Source: Toxoplasma gondii ME49 (taxonomy: Eukaryota; Apicomplexa; Conoidasida; Eucoccidiorida; Sarcocystidae). Taken from it: a stretch of 64,000 nucleotides of DNA. A model generated the notes under the pieces. It had not been told where the DNA came from, made no database searches, and saw only the letters and a list, made by a program, of their open reading frames with translations. This document shows, piece by piece, positions 48,401 through 62,174 of the stretch; within the stretch, counting starts at the first letter, position 1, and every line of letters begins with the position of its first letter. Location of the stretch: contig NC_031480.1 in the NCBI RefSeq assembly GCF_000006565.2, positions 1,628,144 through 1,692,143 on the forward strand, written 5' to 3'. The position numbers were made by a program, and so were the translations under genes.

Positions 48401-51276
48401 GATCTGAGAAATGTTGAAGAATGAGTCTTCATCATCGTCGTCTAAACTGAAGGGAATTTCAGGACTCAGTGGAGGCCGATATTCATCACGTGGAAACATC
48501 CAAGAATGTTCGAGGATCTGTCTATCTATCGACTCTGTTTTTTCTATCGTCGCCTTCTCCTTCGTTGTATCGGTGGTATTGCCGTGAGAAGTGTTCCTGA
48601 CACAGTCATGGTGTCGGACGACCTGTTCCTTCACCACTACGGAACCCGCTTGTGTTGCTTTCCCCGCGGACCGGTCATGATGCTGTGGAACATTTTGCTC
48701 AGCTCGGTGTGCCCTTTTACTGGACTGGGTCAAGCGCGCTGGATTTTTGCTTGTTCCCTCGTTGTGAACAGGTACTCGGCGCCTTTCGAGTTCCTTTTGT
48801 GTAGGCGCAGTCCCTGAAGAAAGCGATTTCTGCGTTGTCCTGTCGCCTTTGGGGCAGGCGGCATCTTCGAGCGCTACATGAACCCTTAGAGACCTGCCGT
48901 TTTTCTGGTTGGCAACATAGTACTGTCGGCTGCCTGAATATTCCCGCGATTCATCCTTCTTCGTCCAGAAGACAGGCAGGTGTTTTGTATCGTTACAAGC
49001 AACGGGGCTGGAGGAACGTCTGCGAGATCCGTTAGATCGCGCACAGTCCGTTGCGAATGACCTGCCGGCGGCGCGCTCTGATGGCAGCAGACCCACACTT
49101 CGTCTGCGTGTGACAACGAAGGGATTCATAGATCCGCAGGTAGCGACAGCTAGTTCAACAGTTCGGTGATCATTTGAGATTGTGGTTGGGCGTTCGTTCG
49201 TCTTAGTTGACTTTCTGCAAGGCGTCGAATCTGTGGGCACAATGGGAAACAACAAAGAATGGACACATCGTATGAAAATCAAGGCTTTTCTGGACGCGAA
49301 CCCCAATCTGACTTCGTGCCGTCACTCGCCTGTAGCGAAAGAGAGCTGTAGTGAAATAAGTAGACTTCATACTCACCATAAAACACGAAGCTGAGAGCTA
49401 CTCGGACAAACTTGGCAAGGGTCTCTGGTGACGCTCCCACGAAGTTTACCACGATTTCAGCAAACGGCAGATATTTCCTCGTCGCTTAGAGACATCGTGT
49501 TCTAGCAAGGCCTCTTCTTTTCTCTGTCAAGTCCTGTACATCGCTGAAACGAATTCGAAATCCCAAGTTACACTAACTAGAGGTAATTTAGCGTAGTCAC
49601 GAGCGCCACCGTCGATTCGACAACGAAAATTTCTTGCGGTTCCCCTTCATTTTTCGGGCTTACCGTCCACGTTGTGCGTTCGAAGAGAGACCACGCCCGG
49701 GGAACGTGCCGGTCTTCTGTTCATTCCGGCGATTCGTTCTTCATCCGTAGTGGTGCTGTTCGCTTCGATGCGGCGCACAGAGGACCTTCGCACGTAACGG
49801 TTTGACGACTGTCGCAACAGTTCTTGTACTCGACGGTCTTGGCGATCAATGTGAAGGTCAGCATTCTTTTCAGCATCTGCCCCCGACGTTACCTTTTTTC
49901 GACCGTGTGCTACTTTGGTTTGGGTTCCCCCCTCCGATTTCTGCACCGGAGAATGAGGAGACAAGGCAGAGCGTGTGTCGCGCTTTGCACAGCAGAACGA
50001 AACTGAGGCACCACAACTCTCTGTAAGGGCTTGCTCTCGTGGCTTTTTCTCTTCATCATGGTTCCTCTCATAGTGCGAGAACTCGCGCGCTTCGTTATTG
50101 CTCAGGTGCTCTTGATGGGCTTTCGTAGGTGGCAGACAGGCTTGTGAATGCATACAAGAACGGACATTTTGCCTTGTCAGCTGTTCCCATTCCAGGCGCG
50201 TTTTACAGACTTCGTCTCCCTGTGGGCAACTGGAAAGGTCCTGCGAGTCTTTTAAACCGACTTCATAACATTCCTTGGTCTTTAAAGAGAAATCAGCCAG
50301 CTTTCTGGCCGCTCCGTCGAGGCAGTTTTTGCCATAGACTTCTCTTTGGCTCATAGGACGGTAATTGCTGTGATTCGGTAACCGTTCCGCTTCTATTGTT
50401 GGCCCTTCCCATTCCCCTTGCCGAGTCCATGCGAAGCACGGCTCATCATGTTTTGCCTCGAGCCGTTCATTCAAACCTGATTCAATGACCTTTTTGCTCT
50501 CTGTTTCATCGACAACGCTCTCGCTAGCTAAATTATCTCCGCTAGGAAGTGACCTTGCGGTGAGAAATGAAACTTCGGGAGACTTCAAACTTCGTGGGGC
50601 ACATCCGGATGGCACCTCTGTCTCCTGACTGCGTTGCACCGATGGACATGGACCGAGTTTCGTGTCCCCCAAAAGAGGAGTTTTGTCATTGTAAGGAGCC
50701 GAAACAGGAGGCAACGAAGTACCCTTTGAATAGTGATTTTGTGTGAAACCGAGAGAAGCTATGGAACTGCGGAAACGCTGCTTCAGGATGTGTTCAGGAC
50801 TGCTATACCCTCCTTGCCCCGGAGCACGACCACAAATAATTTTATGTGGCCTTTGCTGGTTCTGCCCAGAGGGGACGCCAGAATCTTTACGTACGGCAGA
50901 CCTTACTGTCGACTGTTTTGAATAGTTGCCGCATGGAGGCAGGCTTGTGGAACGCAGGGTTCTGGGCTGCATTCCTAGATTTTCCTCTCGTTGACGTGGT
51001 GCCAACAGTGATGAAGTCAACTGAAAGGCAGGACAGTTGGAAAGTTGAGGTAGCTTTCTCATTCTCGGTCGTCTCATACTCTGACTTTTGCGAACACGAC
51101 AGCCTTTCTGTGTTTCGACACATTCCCCAATGCTGCCAAGAAGGCTGGTATGACCTTCGGAAGAAGTCCGACTTATTACGGGATTGTTGTCTGCCTCTTC
51201 GTCGTCGGCCACTCTGCGTCTCTGTTCGGCCGGCAAGCAAACATGGAGACAGACCGGTATCAGCGTGATGTTTTCT
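45425..51276 (-). CDS. Very large low-complexity protein, two visible exons, 5' end unresolved
   Basis: Exon 51276-49664 (537 codons; acceptor CTCTCCTCTCCAG, donor GTAAGC) joins in phase 1 to exon 49230-45425 (acceptor TTGTGCCCACAG), which ends at a stop. Together about 1805 residues. Both splice sites are strong and phases agree, so the two frames belong to one gene. The first visible exon starts in phase 2, so at least one more exon lies upstream. The protein is rich in Ser, Arg, Glu, Gln and Cys, without hydrophobic helices. A short amphipathic stretch (EKLFRRVREWKETTR) and an aromatic patch near the C-terminus (RSSWFWWKPIIAAW) are the only ordered-looking parts. It may be the 3' part of the gene at 54998-59874. 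No family is recognised. Confidence 0.65.
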
Positions 51277-54200
51277 CTGGAGAGGAGAGAGAAGAAAATT
51301 TCGCATCACATCGCTAGAGACTTCAGGGGTGTATCGAGCCGTTGATTGACTGGGTGCTCTATTTTCCCCAGGAGCAAGGCCTGATGGGACTGCCCGCCGA
51401 GATGATTCCCGCTGGACAAATTGCGTTTCTTTTTCCAACGACAATGTACAAAGAAATAGGGATTTGACTGGTGTGGTTTGTCTTGCCTTCGTCTCCCGGA
51501 AGGTGTGCACACAGCCAGGGCCATTTCCAGTTCAGCAGCCTTTAGAAATTGTTTCGTTTTCGTTCTTGGCATGAGCAGTTTATATTGTACATCGCTGGGG
51601 CCTTTGGCAATCCTGGTGCTCCCGGGTTACAGGCGACTGCAAAATACGCAAGGGATCAAGCTTGCGAAGAACTATGAATACACTATGTCCAACTGAAGCT
51701 TCTTTATTCCGATAAAACATCTTTGGTTTTGAGGTTTGACTGCTACTCCCACATCCGATTTCCTTGCCGGCAACCAACACTTGCACACTGTGGTTATCTT
51801 GAGGTGTGTAAGACCATGTTCATTTTTCTTTCTTGCGCTTCCTAGTTTCTGAATAATGCTTTTGTCTGGCCTATAGAGGCTGTGAAGTATGAAAGATCAT
51901 GATATCACGAGCACGAAGTGTGACACGGATTCCTTAACTGCCTCCGTCGAAAATCACCAGAAATCTGAGGAAGACAAGGGCACAAAGAACAGTGAGGGAA
52001 CCAAGCTTTCGCTTTTCCAGTTTCCCTTTCGGAAATTACCCCATATCGAAAAACTAGACTGCTGGCGAACGGTTCGGCCACCAGTTGTATACGCTTCTCT
52101 CATACCGAAGATAAATATTATTTCATTTCGCGTGTAGGTGACAAAGGAAGCCATCGCACATGCGCGAGAATGGTAGCCCTGGAAGTAATGTGTATCGAAG
52201 TCGTGGGGCGCGAACATTCACGCGGTTCCTTTTCTCCCCCGATCATGCACATCAGAATTATTCCCCCTGAAGATTAAAAGACGCCCCTCTGTTCCAAATT
52301 GGAAAAATGTTGAAAAACGACAGAATCTTAGGCGTACGTCTTTGGAAAACGGCGCTCCGCCTAACCTGTCCCGCCGTAACCAGCCGGTGAAAAGCAGAAC
52401 CCATGCACAGTGTCTCTGTTGCGAAAGTAGTGAGAAAAATAAGAGCTACCTGCTCTATAAAATCAAGACATCATGCTCACATACTGTTATATATATATAT
52501 ATATAAATGATGTCAGCGATGTGAATGATCTGTCCACCTCTGAAAACGCAACAAAGTAGAATAAGAACAAATTCAGTAGTACATTTATCTATTAACATGT
52601 TTACAAGTTCACATACGGCTACCTAGATGGAATTTGTTGCGTTGTCTGGTTCGTGTCACAGATGTGCCGTATCTTCTGAAAGACTACTCACAAACCAGTA
52701 ATTTTCTCTTTTGGAGACGACTTTCGCGACACGATCAGGTCTGAGCACCTTTTCACGGGAGTTGCTTGGAAGAGGACAAACATATAGTCATGCAGATGTG
52801 CAAGCTACATTCCATAGAATTAGAAACAAAACCAAAAATCCACGTCTTGTTCAAGTACGCACATGTGCGTCGAAAAGACTGATCTCACCGCTTATATGAA
52901 GAACACGTAGCCTATAGCGCACAAGAGCAAAGAATCCATGAAATTCGAGTTCGAGCATCATGCAAATAGCTGCACAGCACCAAAACGTTCCAGAAAACAC
53001 GCTGAAACATCTCCCCCAGATTTTCTGGGTGTATGAGTGACCTGTTGGTTTTGCTTCAAGAACGTCATAACTTCTTCAAGACAATGTGTGATACGCCGGG
53101 TTTTTTCTCCGCAGTTTGGAGATCAGATAACTTCCAGAGTTGTTTTTGTATTCAGAGACACTGACAGAAAAAGAGGTCGAGATTGCTCTCTCTGCACACA
53201 TACCGTCTAGTTTCCGGACGATGCTTGAAATAAAACATCAGTCGATAGCTTTAGAATCACATGCACGCGACTGTGTACTGATGAACAGGCGCACGTATAT
53301 TCAGACCTGGAGGATCCCACCACTGCAAGAAATGGAGGACCCTTCTCGTGCGGAGATCTATAAAGAAGTCCCATTGGGGCTCTTCGTCGTGACTGAGAAC
53401 CAAACGGTGAAGGGTCACTTGCGTTTCAATTCACACATCGTGTCGACAGACCTGCTCATGTAGCAGTTCTAGAAGAGTCATTGCCAAGGCTATATCAGGA
53501 ACCCTCCGTGCTTTAAGAAGCGTTTCAACATTTTCAGCAATACACTCACTGACAGAGGTATGTACACGCCTTCTGTCCGGCACTATCTTGGTGCTTTGTC
53601 ATTCTTTCGTAAAACCACACTGCTGCAAAACGACTCATCATTTTCTTGATACTATTGTTAGACATGGTTCCTTCCAGGGTATTTCCGTTCTTGTAGTTGG
53701 AACCATTTGAAAGTTGTGGCCAGGATAAGGTCATTCAACTTGTTAAATGAATCCCGAAGTGTTCTGCATTGCAGCAGATCTTTGAATAACGACGTGGCCT
53801 CTCTCACGGACGGCAGTATACCACCCGCGGCCTTGCTCCAGAAGTTCATCTAGTTCTTCACATGTGATAATCGGAAAGAGATATTTCTGACTGATTTGGT
53901 CTAGGTAGTCTCTCGTCCTGCCTTTCGCCTCATATTCGGATTTGCGCACAGCTATTGCAGCAACGTCTTTCCTGAAACAAACAAATTACCGTGGTCTCCG
54001 GAGACACTGACACTTCACTTCCGTCACGTAGCTGTTTCTGAATGACGACCGTTATATAAGTTAGAGAGAGCATAGAGCCTGAGCTTTGTTTCCAGTCTTC
54101 CGAACAGTAGTTTAACGTGCTCTCTATCTGCGTATACTTTTCGCTGCCTCTTCGTTCCCCCTCCCTATGCACATTTTCCTGTGAGCGGACACCACGCCTA

Positions 54201-54997
54201 CGCTGACATAAGTATGTGTGCATCTTCTTTTGTGACGTGTGCCCTATTTTAACACTGGAGTGGTTGTGACACCAAGAAATCAACCAGTGAGGATGTGCGC
54301 GGACTTGCGCTTCGTTATAGAGGACGCTTACGTGAGATCTAGGGCTCCGTGAACATGGAATTCTGGTCTCTTGTTCTCATCGAAAAACACAGGCCGCTTT
54401 CTCCGTCCGTTTGCCAAGTCCTGCGGGACAGCCCAGACGGTCGCAAGCTTGACAGAGACAGTCCTAATTACCTTACACACTTGCAGCTATGTCTATCGGC
54501 TTAGTGACTAGCCCCAACAACCTCGCGAAGTCGAAATGTTGACCCGAATTATTTGGCGGCTTACTAGAACTGTTTGGAGCTGTTCTTTGCCTAATAACTC
54601 AAGAACATGCCACATATCCGGCAGCGTACCAACCCGGTGTCGCCGGTTCCCGCGAATATCTTGAGAAGCTGCGACTGTCACTCGCACTCTGTGAACAGAA
54701 GCATGGAAGGAGCCGGTTGCACATTCTCACAGGAGAGAGACGGAGTGACAATGCGTTATGAAGAGCGGAATCGCACCTCCAGTGCTCGCTATACAAAGGC
54801 GCATGGTCCTCCATTTAGGACTCCATATCAGTAAACGCAAACCACAATGCGACATTCTCCCGCACGCATGTATTTATATAAATTCCATTCTTTCTTTCGT
54901 TGACGTACACATGCACATATCTGAATACGTCACGTAGCCCCCTTGGTGGCGTCGTATGCGTAGAGAGGAAGCGAAATCGTTTGTGACACGAGTTAGG
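51277..54997. other. Region between the two giant minus-strand frames
   Basis: Either a long intron series or an intergenic region. Contains an exon-like minus-strand frame (53808-53971), a (TA)n tract at about 52488-52506, and short open frames on the + strand at 51889-52137 and 53140-53463 with no family support. More AT-rich than the flanking coding blocks. Confidence 0.4.
53808..53971 (-). CDS. Candidate coding exon
   Basis: Minus strand: acceptor TTTGTTTCAG, then KDVAAIAVRKSEYEAKG, RDYLDQISQKYLFPIITCEE and LDELLEQGRG, ending at a donor-like GTGAGA (or earlier at GTGGTA). The sequence has the balance of a folded helical protein, unlike its surroundings. It needs two bases from an upstream exon. 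A tiny 23-nt exon near 55082-55104 would supply that phase. Could belong to the gene at 54998-59874, to the one at 45425-51276, or to a pseudogene, since a second coding-like frame continues out of register just downstream. Confidence 0.35.
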
Positions 54998-57900
54998 TCA
55001 CTTGGTTCGTTTCGATAAAAAGCTTAAGAAGTGCTCTGCGTTGGGAAGACTCAGGCCGTGCATAGTAAAGTCAACGGTTCCTCCGTACCTCACATGCTCC
55101 TCGAGGAGCAAGAATGCTTGACCCGAGGGATGGAAACGCGAATCGGCGTAAGGGTAGAGGTACAAGTTGAGAAGTCCACGTTTCGGTCGATGTTCCGGTC
55201 GAACAGACGAGTGATCGTATATTCCATTAAAAAGCTGTCCTTCCCAGCTTCGCCTTTCGCTTACTTCCGCCAGCTGCGCTTGGCTTTTGAGTTCAAATCG
55301 ATTTCTGCAAAGCAACAGGTTGATTAGGACCAACAGTTCATCCAAAGAAGGAGTACAGCTATTTGCAAACACATACACCCAGTCAAGAGAAGACATGGAC
55401 GGAGATGGTGATCTGTTTAAAAGAATAGACAAGCGGTGGCTTTAACACTGAGCACAGCGGTTAGTACAAGCTACGCTGGAGACGTAATTTTATGCAACTG
55501 GCCTCTGTAGTTCCTCCCTTACCTGTAGGAATTATCCTCCAGCAGGTGCGGAACAACATTGAGTAAGTCAACTGCAATTGTGAGGGGCATTTTGTGGACC
55601 AGGTATTCCTCAACATTCTCCAGGTCAGCCGCGGAAACCCCGGCGGTTCGGAGCTGCCGCTGGATTCTTAATCTGACCACGGCACTCTGTGTCATTGCCT
55701 GGGAAGTTACATGCTCCATGACGCTTTGCTGGATTTGTGTAAGTGCCCTCAATTCCGCATTTTCTCTATCTCCAGTACAGATTAAAGATATATGCTGCAG
55801 CGCTTTCGGAAGGGGAGGTATTTGAGGAACAAATAACAAACCCGCATTTGAATTCAAGTGTTTTCCCATCGCTGTCTTTTCCGCAGTAGAAACAGTGCTG
55901 CCTTTGAGCGTGGGTCGTTTCTGTGGCAAAGGCAGCGACGCACCTACTCCTGAGGAACCGCTTTGCTTCTTCCCGTCTCTGGCTTTCAGAGAACGAGGCT
56001 TATCGCCTTCCTTTGCGTCACACAAAGAAGCTGTTTCTTGCGAATGACTTCCAGTCCGCTTTCTTCCGCGGCTTTTCCCGGTCGTTTCACAATCATGAGG
56101 TGTTTGGACCTCTGTGCTGCGAGACCCACTCTTTCTAGAGGAATGACAGACATCGGAAAGCTTCGCGGTGATATCTGGTGTCTCCTCTAGATGAGCTCCG
56201 GCGGTGGCGTCGGGGGCTTCATCCCGCCTAACTGAATCCTCACGCGTTAAACTTTCTACGTTCTTCACTAATCCCTCCACCTGCCGGGAAGAAGGGCAAG
56301 TAGAACGTTTTGTTGTCGATTTCGGTCCAGAGGACGGCGGACTTAGCGATTCTGACAAAACGCGACTAGACTCGCGCTGGTTTGTTTGGGATTCACGCAT
56401 CGCGGACAGGTGAGACTCCGAATGGGACAAGGTGGAAGTGCATGTAGTGGAAACCGAAGAAGTGAAAGAAGAGGGGCAGTGCGACTTTGTCCATTCACCT
56501 TTGCTAGCAACACTGCTATCAGCGCTTGGGCACTTGTTACTAATGCGAGACTTGCGAATCGCACCGACGCATTTGTCATTCTCCGCGTCTCCAGAGGATC
56601 TGACTTTCTCATTCAGCATACCTTCCTCTGGTCTCGAGGCTGCTTGCCATGTCCCTGTTGACGTGATTCCCGCGTGACACTTGCTTGCCTCTCTCATATC
56701 TGCTTTTGGAGTCTCTGCATTTTTGCTTTCAACCCGTCCCATGCTGCTTCTACTGCAGCGCGCTTCTCTCTCGTCATGCTTACTACGATCTGCATTCACT
56801 CTACTTCTTCTCTCCACTTCTCTCGCTTCACTTTCCTTGCAGTCTCTTCTCCTCTGCGTCGACTCTATTCTTTCTGAACTCATTTCTTCTCTTTTTTCTA
56901 CAGTCCTTTTCTGGGCAGATTCCGAGAGACCGCTACCGGCGAGATTGCTCCGTGGAAGCTCCCCCTGAGGCGTTCGTGTTTGTGCCCCCTTTGAATTCTC
57001 CCGTGTGTTTCCCTCGATGCTCTTCTCGTCCCTGTCTGACTCACGCCGTCTTATGGCTGATTGCGAGTCAACTTTCCCGTGTTCACTTTTCGCTTCCACG
57101 TTCACCTTCGTGTCAGGAAAAGATGCATAAAGACCAGGCCCATGTCCAGAATATTCTGAGACAGAAGAAAGAAACGAAGAGGCGGAAAAGGTTGTCCCGT
57201 TCTCGCCGCTGTGTTGAGAGGCAAAGGCACCTGAGCGTGTGGACAGATGAATAGAACCATTGAGAGTCTCTCCACGCCCACTGTCTGCCTGAATAATAAG
57301 GGGTGTAGGAGGCTGCAATTCTCCGCAGGAATCCTTTTCCTTGAAACTCCTTCCATGATCGAGGTGACGAGAAGCAGAACAGGATGGACCTCTGGAAGTG
57401 GTCTTTGTCACGGTGTCAAACTCCATTCCTGGTTGACATCCCTCATACCCCCGTCTGACACCAGTGCTTTTACATGCGCTTCCCTGCAACTTCGTCCTGT
57501 CTCTCTCACCGTTAGATAATCCAGTCTTAGTCAGCGAAGAGTTTTGGGAACTGCTGTGTGGTGAGCTGTGCGAGTGGTTGCGGGACTTCCTCTCGGAAAC
57601 CGACTGTGCGTCAGGGCGTGCACTTTCATTTGTTCTAGTTGCTGTGGTGTCTATTCCCGAACAAGAAACACGTTTCGAGGAAGTAGCAACTGCCCCTGTC
57701 TTCTCAACCGTTGTTTTCGCCACAACATGTTCTGCTGTACGTGAGTTGGTGCGCCTAGACAACCGTGTCACCCTTTCATTGGAGGAACGAGTGTTCTGTG
57801 AGCTGCCTTCGGGTTTGTCAGTGAGCAAGGACTCCAGGAGCAGAACACTATCGCCATGGGACAGATTATCCTGATTCATTTCCACAGTACACGCACCCGA

Positions 57901-59874
57901 TTCGGTCATTCCAGCAGGGATACTACCCCGTGTTCGACTCGCCTGATAATATCTTCTCTCATAGACTGAACGATCTCCTAGTTCTCCTGTATGAGACTTC
58001 CCCTGGCTCGCCTGGTTTAGGCCGTCACACATCGATAAGCAACTAGAAGTGAGGCTTTCTGATGCGCTCAGGTCGGGCTCGCATTCTCTGCCAGATAGAG
58101 TGGAGTGAGCTTTCGCAGATACGGTGGAAGATTTGAAGGATCCGAAAGGCAAACAGTCAGTTGAGTTTTTTCGGTTCCTGCTTTCAATTTCGCTGGTGTT
58201 GGAAACCCGTGTGGATTCCACTGCTGTCGAGGGTGCGTGACTTCCGCCATTCTGAAGTCGCATGTGACCCTGGGTGTTGGTGTCTGAAGTCACCGACGAT
58301 CGCCTTTGCGACGTGTAAGATCGTGACTTTGTCTGCGAATGTGACGCCCGCGAAACATCGCCTTCTTCGTAGACGAGTGTCGCACCGCTGTGTACTGTTG
58401 TGTCATGCTGATACTCGTTGGAGACATTGACATCTGGGGACGGGCCAACAACACTCTTTTCCCTTGTTACCTGCTGGTGGCGGTTGTCATCAGGACGACA
58501 GTGCGATTGCAGAACTGTTTCAGTGTCTGCAAATGAGGAAGTTTCCGCAATTGATGCTGCCGCTTGTTTTGAGGAAGGCAAAGCGCTCGCAATCTCAGCA
58601 ACAGACTTTTGTACGTTGCTTGAGGACATCCGTGTCTCTTCCTCGACAACAGAGTAGAAATCACCATCGCAGTCAGACTGAGTATTCGAATAAAACCTCT
58701 TATTCGACCCTGGACCCATGGTGGTAGCTTCAATGGTAGAAGATGACTCGGCTGAATCGACGACGTTGAGTGGCGAACCGGCGGAGGTGTGTTTGCTCGT
58801 TGTGGTAGCACGAAAACTCGGATCACCCTTTCTTCCAGTTCTTTCCTGATCCCTTCTACACATTTGTTTCCTGATTGAGTTTGTCGAAACAGCGTTCTGC
58901 GGTGTCGAATTCTTGTCACACGTTTGTGGTGATAGTTGCGACTGTTTCTCCTCAATTGAGGATCCTATTCTAGATTTATCTGCAATTCTGTCTCGATGGC
59001 TAGTCGAGGTGTTGGGAGCAGCGTTAACAGTGTTTTCTGTCAGTTCCCCCGATTCGAGCTTTTTCTTTTCTCCACTTGAGGACCGAGAACCATATTCGTG
59101 GGACAGACTCTCACGGTGCTGTTCCCGAGGCAATCTCTCCTCCGTGTAATTCTGTAGCATCTGCGTCTTAGACTCGTCATTGGGTCGTCTGGCATTTGTC
59201 GGGGCGACACTGCAGGGGCTACCCTGCTTGCTTGCTTCCGAGATTCTTGTTTTCTCTTTGTCGTGGGAGACGGGTAGAAGGGTTGTCTCTGTCTCATCCC
59301 TCGCTATTTCTCTCAGATTGGTTCGGTGTGAGGAGCCTTTCTGTGCTGGCACGGAATGTTTCTCTGTTGTGGCGAGGTTAACCTCCTTCTGAGTACAGAT
59401 GGAGCGCTCATGAGATTGAAACGTTTCCTGCGTTTGTCGGTCGATTATTAGAGCGTGGGCATAACTGCCAGTAGTGGATCGGTTAGGAGGCGCACCTGTT
59501 CCAACGTTCGTGGATTCCCTAGAGCAAGATCCGGCTACCCGTTTGTCTTGTCTTTGTTCGTTGTCCCTGTGGTTTGCTGTTGCGGCCATAGCTAGCGACG
59601 ACGAACCCTCAGTCGCTGCCTTGCTCCTTTGTGGCACCATTAGGGAACCGGGGAGAGATTCGGAGCGTTGCGACATATTCATCGACGTTTTGTTGCGAGG
59701 GGTAGACGAGAACGCTTGCTCAGAACGTCCTACGGGACCGGACGGAACATCATGATGGTTTATGTTATCCTTCACCGGGAAAGGATGTGTTGTCTGTAAA
59801 GACTCGTAACCTCTCAGAAACAATGCAGCCTCACCACGACCGCTCGACTGTGCGAGACTTTTTGGAGTCGCCAT
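54998..59874 (-). CDS. Giant Ser/Thr/Arg-rich protein with an ordered C-terminal region
   Basis: Exon 1 is 59874-55523 (1450 codons; start in context GGCAATGGCG, donor CTACAG/GTAAGG). Exon 2 begins at 55412 after acceptor TTTTAAACAG in matching phase. Read through, exon 2 ends at the stop at 54998, giving about 1588 aa. A good internal donor (GAA/GTAAGC at 55264) would instead splice exon 2 onward. Residues 1 to about 1370 are disordered, dominated by Ser, Thr, Arg, Glu and Gln, with many SR/RS and SxS patterns. The last part of exon 1 looks folded and helical (QIQQSVMEHVTSQAM, RLRIQRQLRTAGVSAADLE, PLTIAVDLLNVVPHLLED), continuing in exon 2 (DELLVLINLLLCRNRFELK). No signal peptide or membrane helix. 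Likely nuclear or cytoskeletal; no family is recognised. Confidence 0.7.
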
Positions 59875-60286
59875 TGCCAAATCAAGATATACTGTTCGTT
59901 TTAAAGGATATAGATGAGAACGGAATCGGATTGCAGGAACAAAGATAAATGGTGGAAGCACACGATCAAAAATGGAGCGAATGACGCCAGACACCCGACA
60001 TGGGCATTCCGTGTGTCAGTGAGCCTACACTCCAGGCACTGATTGACCTGCTTTTGCTATCTGCGAAGTAAAAGTAGAAACAAAGCGTCTCAAAACGCAG
60101 ACTGACAAACAATTGGTCTCTTGTTTCAGAGCATATAATATTGGCTAATGTTTTTGAACGAAAGACAACGCAAGTCATTCATTAACCTGTCACATGACAA
60201 AAGTAAAAGCTAATATATGTTTGTTTACACACGCATACAGACACACACGCCAAACCCCGGTATTTCATGCAACGTCATCCATGAAC

Positions 60287-60311
60287 GGGGGGACAGGGGG
60301 GGATGGGGGGG
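60287..60311 (+). other. G-run cluster, possible G-quadruplex
   Basis: Three runs of 6, 7 and 7 guanines separated by ACA and AT. With runs this long, four GGG tracts can be drawn, so an intramolecular G-quadruplex is possible on the + strand. Confidence 0.6.
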
Positions 60312-62174
60312 CTGTGTTCTGTGCTTGAACCCCTTTTGCCTCAAAAAGGAAACACTGATGCTGTGCACTCGGGAACTATATGCGCAACCTTACGCGTGTA
60401 GGTACCAGACCTCCCAGCGACCGTTCCGTTCGGGAAGAAAGTCACAGTAGATACTGCCATAAGGAGATATCACTGTCGACAACACTTATGAAAGTATACT
60501 GCACTGCATACTGAGTGACTGCTTACTAAGGTATGGAGCTAAGAATGAATAGATAGTAATGGAAAGTAGACAACGATGATGTGCGGGTAACCTACTTGTT
60601 TTCTGGTCTCAAGGGAGTCTGTTTTCCTTTTAGTTTGTGCGAGCACCCATCGGAGTGTGAAATGTTGAAGATCCACTAGAAAACTCCAGCCATCACTTGA
60701 ATACATGGAAGGCCAAGTGTAATTCAATTTTTGACAGCCACACAGCTACCTCAAAAAACATTACACACCACCACTGGAGTTTTTGTTCAAGACGTTTTAA
60801 TATGCAAAGGCACTTGTCACTTGGTGATTCCTGCGTTCCGGGCAATACACTTAGGCGACATCCGTTGGGAGCAATTTGTGCGGTCATTTGGTGCGGTCTC
60901 CTTTGTACGACTTTCTTGCCCAAGAGAACTGGAAATAATACACAAAACAGTAACCCGTAGTCTCTCCTTTTCCAAATAACAAGGAAATTCCTGCGGATGC
61001 GCAGGATCCATCGTGGTGGCGGTGCGCAAGAAACTTCCTGTTTATCTCCAAGCAGGTGCGTGGCCGCTTCCCTTGTTTTTTATTTTCTGTCTGAATCAAT
61101 AACACACTAGAAAGTGGTACATCTTCCTACTGAGTGGATCCGTTTTGTTTTCAGTGCACGTATGCTATACTGATGTGTTGTAGCTTGACAGGATGTGATC
61201 TGCATTGTTGCTTAAAGCAGGGACTCGCGCTGGTTCGCTGTTACATCTACTTAGTTATCGTGCTTTTAAATTTAGGAAGAAGACGACCCTCATTCTTGAG
61301 TCCAGGAACCAACTGTTTGGCATACCCAAAAACGAATTATGCCTGCACCACCGCAGAACGGTTACCGGAGTCGTAGTCATTTAATGATTGCTAGTGCTGA
61401 TGTGTGACAGACTGAAATCGCGCTCATCTAATACTGATGGAAAATCCAGAAAATTTGTTGTCTACAAATCATCCGTGTGTGCTTATGCCAATTCATGATT
61501 ATGAAGAGAGTCGAAGACCGCTGTCAACTAACCGATAACGTGTCTACCCAGCAAGATTGCTGTGATTCACTTTCATCGCTTTCAACGCAGATCAAAGAAA
61601 CCTGATCGGCAACGCCCTTCTGTGGTGCGAAAAATGGAAGGAGAAAAGTGGCTGGCACGGTGGTCTCGCCTCGATATTGCTGACTCTCATTTCGCATGCA
61701 ACAACCTACACATGCACTTTTTTGTCCCGTAGAAAAACACCGTATTTGCAACTCTTTTACTCACGCCGCCAGGAGCTGCAGTTGACCTGGATGTACTGGA
61801 AACTGTGCGGCAGCAAATCTTCGCTGCAAAAAGTCTTGCTGCTAGAACGCTCGCTTTAGGACCAACACTAAGGGGCAGATTTTCTGTTTGCCTGCAGTAT
61901 CGCACCTCGTCAGACGCTTCATGGAGCCGAACGGTACTCGAGCACCGAAAGCGATCACGTATATTTGCACTAACGTCGTCCGTTTGTTTTCAACGACGGC
62001 GCTTCTAGGACATGAGTGTCTCGAGGTCCAGAAGAATACTTATCGAGACACAGATCTCCGCTTCTTCTGTGGCCAACCTCACGGTAACTGGAGTACCTAG
62101 GTAGTTCTCCGAAGAAAAAATTGCTCTACGCAGTTTACACCGTTCAGTTTCACAGCAGGCTGGTACTTCAACTG

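Noticed and set aside
49231..49306. Extension of the 45425 frame up to an apparent Met at 49306
   Set aside because: A strong pyrimidine-rich acceptor at 49231 and matching phase with the exon ending at 49664 make this intron sequence.
51889..52137. 82-codon + strand frame with a Lys/Glu-rich start
   Set aside because: No splice partner or homology is visible and the opposite strand is equally open; not called as a gene.
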